Below are positions 1-6,568 of a stretch of 10,086 bases of DNA, piece by piece (the first letter of the stretch is position 1; each line of letters begins with the position of its first letter). The notes beneath the pieces are model-generated. The model made no database searches. It was not told where the DNA came from and saw only the letters and a program-made list of their open reading frames with translations. The translations under genes and the position numbers were made by a program. The DNA lies in contig JAPUME010000077.1 of NCBI GenBank assembly GCA_027294185.1, positions 1 through 10,086 on the forward strand, read 5' to 3'. This DNA comes from Acidobacteriota bacterium. Its GTDB lineage: Bacteria; Acidobacteriota; Terriglobia; UBA7540; JAPUME01.

Positions 1-332
1 GAATCTTCCTGGGAGCGGGGATAGGAATCCTCCAGGACGCCCTGTCGCCCCACGGCTATATCGGACTGTTTGGCATGGCAAAATCAGTGGTGGGCTACCT
101 CGCGCCCACGATTGCGGTTCGAGTCAATTTGGACCAGACGCTTCCCCGCGTCGTTCTAACGGGAGTTCTGGTGCTGCTTCATGGCATAATTCTTCTAACA
201 CTAGAGCAAACTCTCCTTGAAAATCCTAACCCGTTCGTTCCCCTCGATTTCCTCAATGGCGTAGGAGTGAACACATCGCTCGGTATTGTTATATTTCCCC
301 TTCTCGACCGCGTGCGAAAACGGGTCTGGTAG
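1..332 (+). CDS. mreD: Rod shape-determining protein MreD, C-terminal part (5' end outside window)
   Basis: The reading frame is open from base 3 to the TAG at 330-332 and gives 109 residues. MreD is a small integral inner-membrane protein of the elongasome that works with MreC, PBP2 and RodA. The visible part opens with a Gly-rich stretch, then LQDALS followed by GLFGMAKSVVGYL, which matches the conserved central region of MreD (typically GL.QD...G..G...L..TLVGY). Two further hydrophobic segments follow (about residues 49-66 and 87-100), and the end is basic (DRVRKRVW), as expected for a cytoplasmic tail. MreD proteins are usually about 160-180 residues, so roughly the first third lies upstream of the window. 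An internal ATG at 75 is not the start, because conserved MreD sequence continues before it. The identity is supported by mrdA and rodA immediately downstream, the standard mreBCD-mrdA-rodA order. Confidence 0.85.
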   Translation, partial: IFLGAGIGILQDALSPHGYIGLFGMAKSVVGYLAPTIAVRVNLDQTLPRVVLTGVLVLLHGIILLTLEQTLLENPNPFVPLDFLNGVGVNTSLGIVIFPLLDRVRKRVW

Positions 333-349
333 AGGGCGGAGGTCAAAGT

Positions 350-377
350 GGCAACCGGGCCAAAAGACCCGCTTGCC
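350..377 (+). other. Imperfect hairpin downstream of mreD
   Basis: Bases 350-359 (GGCAACCGGG) pair with 368-377 (CCCGCTTGCC) over 10 positions with a single C.C mismatch, around an 8-nt loop (CCAAAAGA). Only a weak T run (GTTTAT) follows, so it is a poor intrinsic terminator. It could be a partial attenuator or an RNA-stability element between mreD and mrdA. Its right arm overlaps the -35 box of the candidate promoter at 373-401. Confidence 0.4.
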
Positions 378-401
378 AGTTTATAAGGGCCGTGGTATGT
401 T
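373..401 (+). promoter_or_regulatory. Candidate sigma70-type promoter for mrdA
   Basis: TTGCCA at 373-378 (5 of 6 matches to TTGACA) is followed after exactly 17 nt by TATGTT at 396-401 (4 of 6 matches to TATAAT). This predicts a transcript start near 408 and a leader of about 45 nt before the mrdA ATG. It is the best-spaced promoter-like pair I found in the non-coding parts of the window. It would let mrdA-rodA and perhaps the RNase E/G gene be expressed independently of mreBCD. The call rests on pattern match alone. Confidence 0.4.
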
Positions 402-415
402 ACGCTTAGGGGTGA

Positions 416-430
416 AGGCCGATCCGGCCT
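416..430 (+). other. Short perfect hairpin in the mrdA leader
   Basis: AGGCCG at 416-421 and CGGCCT at 425-430 are perfect reverse complements around a 3-nt loop (ATC). It sits 21 nt upstream of the mrdA start, in the predicted 5' leader. No U tract follows, so it is not an intrinsic terminator. It could affect ribosome access to an mrdA start that lacks an obvious Shine-Dalgarno. Confidence 0.35.
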
Positions 431-451
431 GACGCATGCTCCGTACGGCTT

Positions 452-2341
452 ATGCTACTTCAGGATCCTCGAAACCGCGGCCAACTCAATCGACGCATTT
501 CCCTGCTTCAATACTGCATGGTGTTTTTGATGGTACTGATCGGCGCGGGGTACTGGCGCGTGCAGATCTCGAGCTACCGCCTGTACGCGCAACGGGCGGA
601 AGACAACCGCATCCGTGACCTTCCCATCATGGCGCCCCGGGGCAGGCTTCTCGACCGTGAAGGTCGAGTGCTGGGGGGGAACACGCCCACCTTCCGGGTC
701 ATGCTTCACGGCGCCACGAACCCGCTTTCGGACCCGGAAATTGAGCGTATCTCGCAAGTTCTGGACGTCGACGCCGGAGAGCTTCAGGAGCTGAGCCGTA
801 AAGGTGTGTCTTCCAGTATGATCCGCCCCGAAGTTTTGAAACAGTCTGCAACCCTTGAAGATATCGCCTTCATCGAGTCGCACCGTTGGGAATATCCTGA
901 GCTTGATTTGATCCACTTTCCTCGGCGGTCTTATCCCCGGGGAAATCTTGCCGCTCACCTTCTGGGTTATGTCGGCGAGGTACCCGAGGAATTGCTGGCC
1001 AAGCCCAACACCCGTTTCCGAAGCGGGGGAGTGATGGGCCGGTCCGGTGTGGAGTCCAGCTACGATGAATTCCTGGCCGGGAAGGATGGGGTCCGACGCG
1101 CCATTGTGGACAGCCGGGGCCGGGAGTTTGATGCGGAAGACCTTGTTTTGGCCGAATCGGGCAACGATCTTCGCCTGACTCTGGATCTCGATCTGCAACG
1201 GACGGCGGAAAACATCCTGGGCGATCGTGAGGGCGCGGTGGTGGCCCTCGACCCGAGAAACGGGGAAGTGCTCGCCATGGTGAGCCGCCCCACGTTCAAT
1301 CCCGACGTTTTCGCCGGTCGCATCAGTTCCGAGGAATGGCAAAGGCTCGTGAATGACCCGGGAAAGCCGCTGATGAACCGGGCGACTCAGACGCATTTGG
1401 CTCCGGGCTCCGTCTTTAAGATTGTGATTGCCGCAGCGGCCCTGGAAACCGGGATCGTAGACCCTTCCGCCCCGATCCTGTGCCGGGGCTCAGCGACGAT
1501 CTACGGCCACACTTTTAACGACTGGATTCTAAGCGGCCACGGCTGGGTCAATCTGCACCGCGCAATAGTCCGGTCCTGCGATGTCTATTTTTATCGGCTC
1601 GGCGCCAAGCTGGGTATCGAGAGGATCGCCTATTTTGCCAAACATTTGGGTTTTGGCTCCCCCACCGGGATCGATCTTCCGGGTGAGGTCGGCGGGTTGA
1701 TACCCTCTCCTGAATGGGTCCAGCGGAGATTCAATAGACGCTGGTATCCGGGTGAGACGATTTCTGTGGCCATCGGCCAAGGTGCGGTTGCCGTTACACC
1801 CCTACAATTGGCTTATGCAATCGGAGGCATCGCCTCGGGAGGTGTTTTCCACCGGCCGCACATCGTTTTTCGCGACCAGTTGGAGGATGCAGGCCGCGAG
1901 GCTCCTCCCCTCACTGCAAAACGATTTCCCTTAAGTGACGCCACCGTCGAAATTCTCTGCCGGGGGATGTGGGGTGTCGTGAATGAAGATGGGACCGGAG
2001 TTCGGGCGCGTATTCGCGGCCTCGATATCGGCGGCAAGACCGGCACGGCCCAGGTGGTTAGCCGCCGCACCCGGGAGGAGGCAGGTGAAGATCAATTTAA
2101 GGCAAATGCCTGGTTCGTAGGCATTTATCCCTCGCGAAATCCGGAAATCGTCGTAAGTGTCCTGATTGTGGGTGGGGAACATTCTTACGAGGCAATCCCG
2201 GTTGCGCGGGAAATCATCCGTACCTATCGGAAAAAAACGGCGCCACGGGAGGAGAGCCCTCCCGCAGCGTCGGTGGAGAAGGTAGCGGCGAAGCAGGAGG
2301 AGTCCACCGAAGGCGCCGCTACTCGCAACGAGCTTCCCTGA
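452..2341 (+). CDS. mrdA: Peptidoglycan D,D-transpeptidase MrdA (penicillin-binding protein 2)
   Basis: This 629-residue class B PBP cross-links peptidoglycan during cell elongation and acts in the periplasm as partner of RodA. One N-terminal membrane anchor lies at about residues 15-37. The PBP dimerisation region follows, with R-G-x-(I/L)-x-D-R at 63-69 and the LLGYVGEV segment at 170-177. The transpeptidase domain starts near 255 and carries all three active-site motifs: SVFK (Ser320 nucleophile, Lys323), SCD (375-377, the S-x-D form usual for PBP2) and KTG (529-531). The last 35 or so residues are hydrophilic, Ala/Glu/Lys-rich and probably disordered. ATG 452 was chosen because the frame is closed by TGA at 413-415, no other start codon lies between, and the next Met is inside the membrane anchor. 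There is no clear Shine-Dalgarno. rodA follows after 30 nt, so the two are almost surely co-transcribed. The length is typical of the family and beta-lactams are expected inhibitors. Confidence 0.96.
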   Translation: MLLQDPRNRGQLNRRISLLQYCMVFLMVLIGAGYWRVQISSYRLYAQRAEDNRIRDLPIMAPRGRLLDREGRVLGGNTPTFRVMLHGATNPLSDPEIERISQVLDVDAGELQELSRKGVSSSMIRPEVLKQSATLEDIAFIESHRWEYPELDLIHFPRRSYPRGNLAAHLLGYVGEVPEELLAKPNTRFRSGGVMGRSGVESSYDEFLAGKDGVRRAIVDSRGREFDAEDLVLAESGNDLRLTLDLDLQRTAENILGDREGAVVALDPRNGEVLAMVSRPTFNPDVFAGRISSEEWQRLVNDPGKPLMNRATQTHLAPGSVFKIVIAAAALETGIVDPSAPILCRGSATIYGHTFNDWILSGHGWVNLHRAIVRSCDVYFYRLGAKLGIERIAYFAKHLGFGSPTGIDLPGEVGGLIPSPEWVQRRFNRRWYPGETISVAIGQGAVAVTPLQLAYAIGGIASGGVFHRPHIVFRDQLEDAGREAPPLTAKRFPLSDATVEILCRGMWGVVNEDGTGVRARIRGLDIGGKTGTAQVVSRRTREEAGEDQFKANAWFVGIYPSRNPEIVVSVLIVGGEHSYEAIPVAREIIRTYRKKTAPREESPPAASVEKVAAKQEESTEGAATRNELP

Positions 2342-2342
2342 A

Positions 2343-2357
2343 CCGCCGCAAAGGCGG
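2343..2357 (+). other. Small hairpin between mrdA and rodA
   Basis: CCGCC at 2343-2347 and GGCGG at 2353-2357 form a perfect 5-bp stem around GCAAA, directly after the mrdA stop and 3 nt before the rodA Shine-Dalgarno. It lacks a T tract, so it is not a terminator. It may only tune translation of rodA, or it may be chance in GC-rich DNA. Confidence 0.2.
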
Positions 2358-2360
2358 GGC

Positions 2361-2374
2361 AGGAGGGAAAATTG
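2361..2374 (+). promoter_or_regulatory. Strong ribosome binding site that decides the rodA TTG start
   Basis: AGGAGG at 2361-2366 is a full Shine-Dalgarno core located 5 nt before the TTG at 2372-2374. No ATG or GTG lies in frame near it, and the protein begins with the basic/aromatic stretch normal for RodA right after this codon. I take TTG as the real start. Confidence 0.8.
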
Positions 2375-3460
2375 CAGAAAAAGGTAAGCTATCGCGAATT
2401 CGACTGGTGGCTGGTTGCCCTGGTCCTGCTGATTTCGGCCCTGGGCATTTTGGAAATCTACAGCGTCACGGCTGAGACGGAGTTGGCTGCCCAGTCCAAG
2501 AAGCAGTTCTACTGGGTTTTGATTGGCTTGGTGGCCATGTTTGCAATCAGCCGGCTGGACTACCACATGATTCTGGGACATGTGCCCTGGATTTACCTGG
2601 GGTCGGTGGTGGTTCTGGTGGCGCTGCTGGTGGCCGGAGAGCCGGTCGGCGGGGCCCGAAGGTGGATCCATTGGGGCGGATTGAATTTCCAGGTGTCTGA
2701 AATGGTAAAACTGGTTATAATCATGGCGTTGGCAAGGTATTTCGCGGGAATTGACCGCAAGTACCTTGGCTGGAAGGATTTATTTGTAATCGGAGCCCTG
2801 GTCAGTGTGCCCTTGTTGTTGGTGGCTCTCCAGCCGGATTTAGGGACCGCATTGACCTTTGTAGTAATTGCTCTGGCGGGCGTCGCGGTAGCCGGTATTC
2901 GGATACGGCAGGTTGTATTGCTGGTTCTGGCCGGAGCCCTGTTGATGCCGGTGGGTTTGTCGTTTCTCAAGCCTTATCAGCAAGAACGGCTTAAAACCTT
3001 CCTTCAGCCGGACGCGGATATTCAAGGTTCCGGGTATCAGATCAACCAGTCCAAGATTGCCATCGGCTCCGGGGGTTTCTGGGGTAAGGGATTGCGCCAG
3101 GGAACCCAGAATCGCTTGGGTTTCATTCCGGGAGCCCATACGGATTTTATCTTCGCCGCATTTGCCGAAGAGCAGGGTTTTGCGGGCACGGTCTTCGTGC
3201 TGCTGCTGTACTTGCTATTGTTGATGCGCCTGGTAGATGGCGCCCAGTCGGCGGTTGACCGAGCCGGGAGTTTCCTGATTACGGGTTTCGCGGCAGTGCT
3301 TTTCTTTCAGATCGCGATCAGCACCGCCATGATCATCGGTTTAGCGCCCGTAACGGGGATTCCATTACCCCTGATGACTTATGGGGGTTCATCGGTTCTG
3401 TTCACGTTTATGGGTTTCGGGTTGGCGCTTAGCGTCCGCATGAGACGTTTTGTCAATTGA
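2372..3460 (+). CDS. rodA: Peptidoglycan glycosyltransferase RodA (SEDS family)
   Basis: This 362-residue polytopic inner-membrane protein is the SEDS-family polymerase that joins lipid II into glycan strands for lateral wall growth, in complex with PBP2. The sequence shows about ten hydrophobic segments. It also shows the family hallmarks G-G-A-R-R-W near 93-98, QPDLGTA at 154-160, and the long periplasmic loop GSGGFWGKGL (232-241) leading to IPGAHTDFIFAAFAEE (252-267). Asp258 in HTDFIF corresponds to the essential periplasmic Asp known in RodA proteins. PLPLMTYGGSS at 331-341 is the C-terminal signature. The TTG start follows a strong AGGAGG. rodA lies 30 nt after mrdA, the usual operon arrangement. 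FtsW is a close relative, but the pairing with mrdA and mreD and the short N-terminus favour RodA. Confidence 0.96.
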   Translation: MQKKVSYREFDWWLVALVLLISALGILEIYSVTAETELAAQSKKQFYWVLIGLVAMFAISRLDYHMILGHVPWIYLGSVVVLVALLVAGEPVGGARRWIHWGGLNFQVSEMVKLVIIMALARYFAGIDRKYLGWKDLFVIGALVSVPLLLVALQPDLGTALTFVVIALAGVAVAGIRIRQVVLLVLAGALLMPVGLSFLKPYQQERLKTFLQPDADIQGSGYQINQSKIAIGSGGFWGKGLRQGTQNRLGFIPGAHTDFIFAAFAEEQGFAGTVFVLLLYLLLLMRLVDGAQSAVDRAGSFLITGFAAVLFFQIAISTAMIIGLAPVTGIPLPLMTYGGSSVLFTFMGFGLALSVRMRRFVN

Positions 3461-3560
3461 TCCGGCAAGTAAACTTACAGCCGCCGAAATGCTTACTGTT
3501 AAAACCGCCTGAGGTTCCGGGCTTGCTCATTTCAGGAGTGGGCCTGAATCGCAAGGCGCG

Positions 3561-3587
3561 AATCCCGAAACTGATTTGGGCGGGATT
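3561..3587 (+). repeat. 7-bp inverted repeat in the RNase E/G leader
   Basis: AATCCCG at 3561-3567 and CGGGATT at 3581-3587 are exact reverse complements separated by 13 nt. In RNA this gives a 7-bp stem with a loop of 13 nt. There is no adjoining T run to suggest termination. Confidence 0.35.
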
Positions 3588-3668
3588 GGATCGGCCAGAG
3601 AGTGGTGGGTGGAGTCCGATGGGAAGAAAGAATCTCAAGGCATTCCACCTCAAACTATTTAGGAATGT

Positions 3669-3736
3669 CTGAGCCTGGACAGGCTCAGCGAGGGAAAGGA
3701 TGAGTCGATCTCCCGACTGAGAGGGATAGATCCTCT
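3669..3736 (+). other. Three consecutive hairpins directly upstream of the RNase E/G start
   Basis: Stem 1 is CTGAGCCT (3669-3676) with AGGCTCAG (3681-3688), 8 perfect pairs around GGAC. Stem 2 is AGTCG (3703-3707) with CGACT (3714-3718) around ATCTCC. Stem 3 is AGAGG (3720-3724) with CCTCT (3732-3736) around GATAGAT. They follow one another with only 14 nt and 1 nt between them, and end 12 nt before the AAAGGAG of the downstream gene at 3749-3755. No U tract follows stem 1, so a terminator is unlikely. The arrangement suits an RNA element acting on mRNA stability or translation of the ribonuclease gene. Confidence 0.45.
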
Positions 3737-3760
3737 GCCTTGTTCCCTAAAGGAGTTTCC

Positions 3761-6190
3761 ATGACAAAAGAATTGTACGTGTCCTCGTCTCCTCATGAGA
3801 CGAAGGTCGCCGTATTGGAAGACGACCAGTTGGTCGAAGTCTGGTTTGAGCGCGATGTCGACGTCGGAATTGTTGGGGCCATCTACAAAGGACGAGTGAG
3901 CCGGGTCCTGCCCGGAATGCAGTCTGCCTTCGTAGATGTCGGTCTGGAACGGGACGCTTTTCTTTACGTTTCCGACTTTTATGAGGAGTCGGAAGAGTAC
4001 GAACGGTTGGGCTCGAACGGCGAGGCCGGCAAGCGAGAGGCCAAAGGACGTTCGAAAGAAGCCCCGCCGGAGGCCCCTGAGCCCGAATCGGCCGTTGCAG
4101 TCGCCGATGCTCCCGAGCCTCCCTCGCCGGAGCCGCCCGCGGATGCGCAAGCTTCCCCCGAAAATGTCACTTCTGCTGCCGAGCCCAGCCCTTCTGCTGC
4201 GAAGCCCAGCCCTTCCGTCGCTCCCGCGCGAGACGAGCAAGAGGGTGGGATTCGTCGGCGCGGGCGACCTTCCCGCCGCCGCCGTATCGACACCCGTCGA
4301 GGTAGCAGCGGATTTCGAAAAGAGGAAAAGACTGAAAGGCCGGAAAAGGTTGGGGATAAGGATTTCCAACTGCTGCCGGGTGAAACCCTGGCGCTCCACC
4401 ACGACGAGCCCCGTGCGGATTCGCAACAGGAGCCCGAAAATGGTTCCCCTACCTCCATAGCCGAGAGCGACAGCGCCTCCCTCACCAAGGGAATTCTCGA
4501 TGCTGGTTCCCCCGCTGAGGAACCGCTGGGTGAAAACCTGCCCACCCTGAATAGTGATAAAAAGGATTCGGCGGAGTCCCTGGTGCCGGAGGGCTATCTC
4601 ACCGGTTCCGAGCCGGAGAGTCCACTGGAGGGTCAATTACCCGAATCCTGGTTCACGCGACAGGATTCCGAGCCGGGAGCCTCCGATACGGAACAGGAAT
4701 CGAAAATCAGCGCCGGGACCGCTTCTGAGTCCGAGAGTGACAGCGGACGGATCTCCTCTGATGAGCCGGCTCAGGTTGCCGAAGATTCAACTTCCACTGC
4801 CGGCGATGATGCATCAGGGGATCAACCTCCCCGGGCAAAGAAGCGGAAGAGGAAGTACACCCTGCGAGATTCCGATGGGCAGGCCCGATTTTCCGCGACG
4901 CCGAGCGGGGGAGGCACTCGAAAGCCGCGACGGACTGGGCCGCGCCGGCCCGTTCGTCGTTCGCGCAGCCAATCTTCCTCATCGCCGCAGGTGCAGATTG
5001 CCAACGTTCTGAAGGAAGGTCAGGAAATCCTGGTTCAGATCGCCCGCGAACCTCTGGGGACCAAAGGGGCTCGGATTACCTCTCATATCGCACTGCCGGG
5101 CCGCTACCTGGTTTACATGCCCACCGTGGCCCACATTGGCGTCTCGCGAAAGATTTCCTCCGAGGAGCAGAGACTCCGCCTGAGGAACACGATTCTGGAA
5201 CACAAGGGATCGCTCACGGGCGGCTTTATCGCCCGGACGGCCGCCGAAGGCCGGTCCGAGGAAGACATTAAAGCGGACATTAACTTTCTCACCAAGCTCT
5301 GGAACGAGCTGCGCGCCCGCGCCGACGCCGCCAAAGCTCCCGCCCTGATTCATCGTGACGCGGGATTGGTTGAGCGGGTTCTGCGCGATATTTTTTCACC
5401 CGAGTTCAAGCGGATTCGCGTTGACAGCGAAGCAGAGTTCGAAGGAGCCGTCGACTTCGTCAACCGCAGCCAGCCATCTCTGGTCGGGCGGGTCAAGCTC
5501 TACGACAGAGAGACACCCATTTTTGAGGAGTTCGGAATCCAATCAGAGATCGAGAAGGCGCTGAAGCCGAAGATCTGGCTGAAGTCCGGCGGCTACATCG
5601 TCATCAACGAGACCGAAGCCCTGGTTGCGATTGACGTGAATACCGGCAAATTTGTCGGCAGGACGAATCGCCTGGAAGACACCATTCTGCGGACGAATGT
5701 CGACGCCACCAAGGAGATCGTGCGGCAGATGCGCCTGCGCGACCCGGGAGGCATCATCGTCATCGACTTTATCGACATGGATGAGAGGCGCAGCCGCACC
5801 AAGGTGCTGCAGGCGCTTGAGGATGCGCTGAAAGTTGACCGAGCTCCCTCCAAGGCTCTCTCTTTTAACGATTTCGGTCTGGTCGCTATTACCCGCAAGC
5901 GTGTTCGCCAGTCACTGGGCCGCACGCTTTGCCATCCCTGCATCTATTGTGAGGGTTCGGGTTGGATCAAATCCGTAAACACCGTGTGCCACGAGATCCT
6001 TGCGGAAGTGCGAAAAATGGCCGCCTCGATGGACGGGTCGACCCTAACCTTGCGGGTTCACCCCGACGTGGCCAAGGGGCTGAAATCGAGCGACGGCTCC
6101 CTGCTCTCGGAGATGGAAGCGCTTACGCAGAAGGATGTGATCGTCAAATCCGATGCGTCGGTGCACCAGGAGCGGTTTGAAATCTTCTAG
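3761..6190 (+). CDS. Ribonuclease E/G family endoribonuclease with large S1-domain insert
   Basis: This 809-residue enzyme is a single-strand endoribonuclease for mRNA decay and rRNA/tRNA maturation. The ATG at 3761 is preceded by AAAGGAG (3749-3755) at 5 nt, so I prefer it over an in-frame TTG at 3740. Residues 1-73 hold the N-terminal strand and the first half of the S1 domain (YKGRVSRVLPGMQSAFVDVG, ending FLYVSDF). Residues 74-409 are a low-complexity Glu/Ser/Pro-rich insert with basic patches at 165-180, 358-365 and 387-402. The S1 domain resumes at 410 (QIANVLKEGQEILVQI). The catalytic core is intact: the 5'-monophosphate sensor Arg-Thr at 492-493, metal-binding Asp625 (VAIDVN) and Asp669 (IVIDFID), and a Zn-link Cys cluster at 724, 727 and 730 followed by EGSG. 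There is no long C-terminal degradosome scaffold, so the core architecture is RNase G-like with the disordered region moved inside the S1 domain. I leave the symbol empty because rne versus rng cannot be settled from this. Confidence 0.95.
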   Translation: MTKELYVSSSPHETKVAVLEDDQLVEVWFERDVDVGIVGAIYKGRVSRVLPGMQSAFVDVGLERDAFLYVSDFYEESEEYERLGSNGEAGKREAKGRSKEAPPEAPEPESAVAVADAPEPPSPEPPADAQASPENVTSAAEPSPSAAKPSPSVAPARDEQEGGIRRRGRPSRRRRIDTRRGSSGFRKEEKTERPEKVGDKDFQLLPGETLALHHDEPRADSQQEPENGSPTSIAESDSASLTKGILDAGSPAEEPLGENLPTLNSDKKDSAESLVPEGYLTGSEPESPLEGQLPESWFTRQDSEPGASDTEQESKISAGTASESESDSGRISSDEPAQVAEDSTSTAGDDASGDQPPRAKKRKRKYTLRDSDGQARFSATPSGGGTRKPRRTGPRRPVRRSRSQSSSSPQVQIANVLKEGQEILVQIAREPLGTKGARITSHIALPGRYLVYMPTVAHIGVSRKISSEEQRLRLRNTILEHKGSLTGGFIARTAAEGRSEEDIKADINFLTKLWNELRARADAAKAPALIHRDAGLVERVLRDIFSPEFKRIRVDSEAEFEGAVDFVNRSQPSLVGRVKLYDRETPIFEEFGIQSEIEKALKPKIWLKSGGYIVINETEALVAIDVNTGKFVGRTNRLEDTILRTNVDATKEIVRQMRLRDPGGIIVIDFIDMDERRSRTKVLQALEDALKVDRAPSKALSFNDFGLVAITRKRVRQSLGRTLCHPCIYCEGSGWIKSVNTVCHEILAEVRKMAASMDGSTLTLRVHPDVAKGLKSSDGSLLSEMEALTQKDVIVKSDASVHQERFEIF
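4172..4222 (+). repeat. Short 21-bp tandem repeat inside the RNase E/G insert
   Basis: The sequence around GCCCAGCCCTTC recurs with a period of 21 bp (starting at 4183 and 4204), preceded by a partial copy (TCTGCTGCC at 4172). It encodes the heptad-like copies EPSPSAA and KPSPSVA. The repeat stays in frame and lies in a Pro/Ser/Ala-rich disordered part. This fits expansion and contraction of a linker by slippage. Confidence 0.5.
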
Positions 6191-6568
6191 CGCGGTTGTT
6201 TGATAGATGGGTTGTGGGATAAACAGCCTGTCGATTAGACGGCCTCACGGATAGCCGGCAAGTGTTGGTTTTTCCAGTATGTCCTGGGGAAATCTTGCAT
6301 CCTGCTCTACCGTCCCCAGAGGTTGTGCTGCTTGGAATTGCCCTCTGAGAAATGGTGTGCCCTCTTCCGGAGTCGCTTTGCAAGCAGGCAGGAGGGAGAG
6401 TAAACTGGATGGTGGAGGGAGAAGTAGCCTCCAAACTTAATTCATGGTCTCATCGGTCGGCCTGCAAAAGCCTCCCCGCCCCGCCCCCTGGCAGACACCC
6501 GAGATTTTTAGATGGCCGATTGAAACTTTGAAAGGAAGCAGAACGTCTTACTGAATGGATAGGTTCCA
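6191..6568. other. Intergenic gap without a convincing gene (378 nt)
   Basis: The region between the RNase E/G stop and the adaptor gene holds no supported gene or RNA. A 53-codon frame from ATG 6279 to TAA 6440 would encode a Cys- and Arg-containing peptide, but it has no Shine-Dalgarno and no recognisable motif. Small stems such as CCTCT/AGAGG (6301-6305 and 6317-6321) exist, but none has the T tract of an intrinsic terminator. The only promoter-like pair I can point to is the weak one at 6378-6406. The gap most likely separates two transcription units. Confidence 0.5.
6378..6406 (+). promoter_or_regulatory. Weak candidate promoter for the adaptor-ATPase operon
   Basis: TTGCAA at 6378-6383 and TAAACT at 6401-6406 are separated by 17 nt. 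Each matches its sigma70 consensus at 4 of 6 positions, including TTG and the TA...T frame of the -10 box. The predicted start near 6413 would leave a leader of about 155 nt. This could easily be chance. Confidence 0.2.

Larger units (their letters stand above)
3461..3760 (+). promoter_or_regulatory. Long structured leader / intergenic region before the RNase E/G gene
   Basis: These 300 nt contain no convincing gene. A 71-codon open frame starting at TTG 3457 overlaps the rodA stop, has no Shine-Dalgarno and resembles nothing I know. The region holds an inverted repeat AATCCCG/CGGGATT (3561-3567 and 3581-3587) and three consecutive hairpins at 3669-3736, entered separately. I found no convincing sigma70 promoter, so the RNase gene may be read from the mrdA-rodA transcript or from an unrecognised promoter. 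RNase E transcripts in enterobacteria carry a long structured 5' UTR through which the enzyme destabilises its own mRNA. A similar role here is inference from size and structure only. Confidence 0.45.

Noticed and set aside
436..618. 60-codon forward frame starting at ATG 436 just before mrdA
   Set aside because: It overlaps mrdA in another frame, and its translation beyond 452 is a shadow of the PBP2 N-terminus.
455..1396. Long reverse-strand open frame (313 codons) inside mrdA
   Set aside because: It is wholly antisense to a PBP2 gene with all catalytic motifs, its translation resembles no family, and such frames are common opposite GC-rich genes.
3457..3672. 71-codon forward frame after rodA starting at TTG
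   Set aside because: It has no Shine-Dalgarno and no recognisable sequence, and it overlaps the structured leader. I treat it as non-coding.
4100..4260. Repetitive Pro/Ser/Ala and Glu-rich DNA that might suggest a CRISPR-like or minisatellite array
   Set aside because: The period is 21 bp with fewer than three copies, it is in frame with the protein, and there are no spacers. It is a coding low-complexity tract.
3659..4636. Long reverse-strand open frame (325 codons) opposite the RNase E/G leader and insert
   Set aside because: The composition simply mirrors the low-complexity insert (Arg/Gly/Ser-rich). No domain is visible, and the forward frame is the known enzyme.
6279..6440. 53-codon forward frame with four Cys in the gap after the RNase E/G gene
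   Set aside because: There is no Shine-Dalgarno before the ATG and no metal-binding or signal-peptide pattern beyond scattered Cys. It is probably chance.
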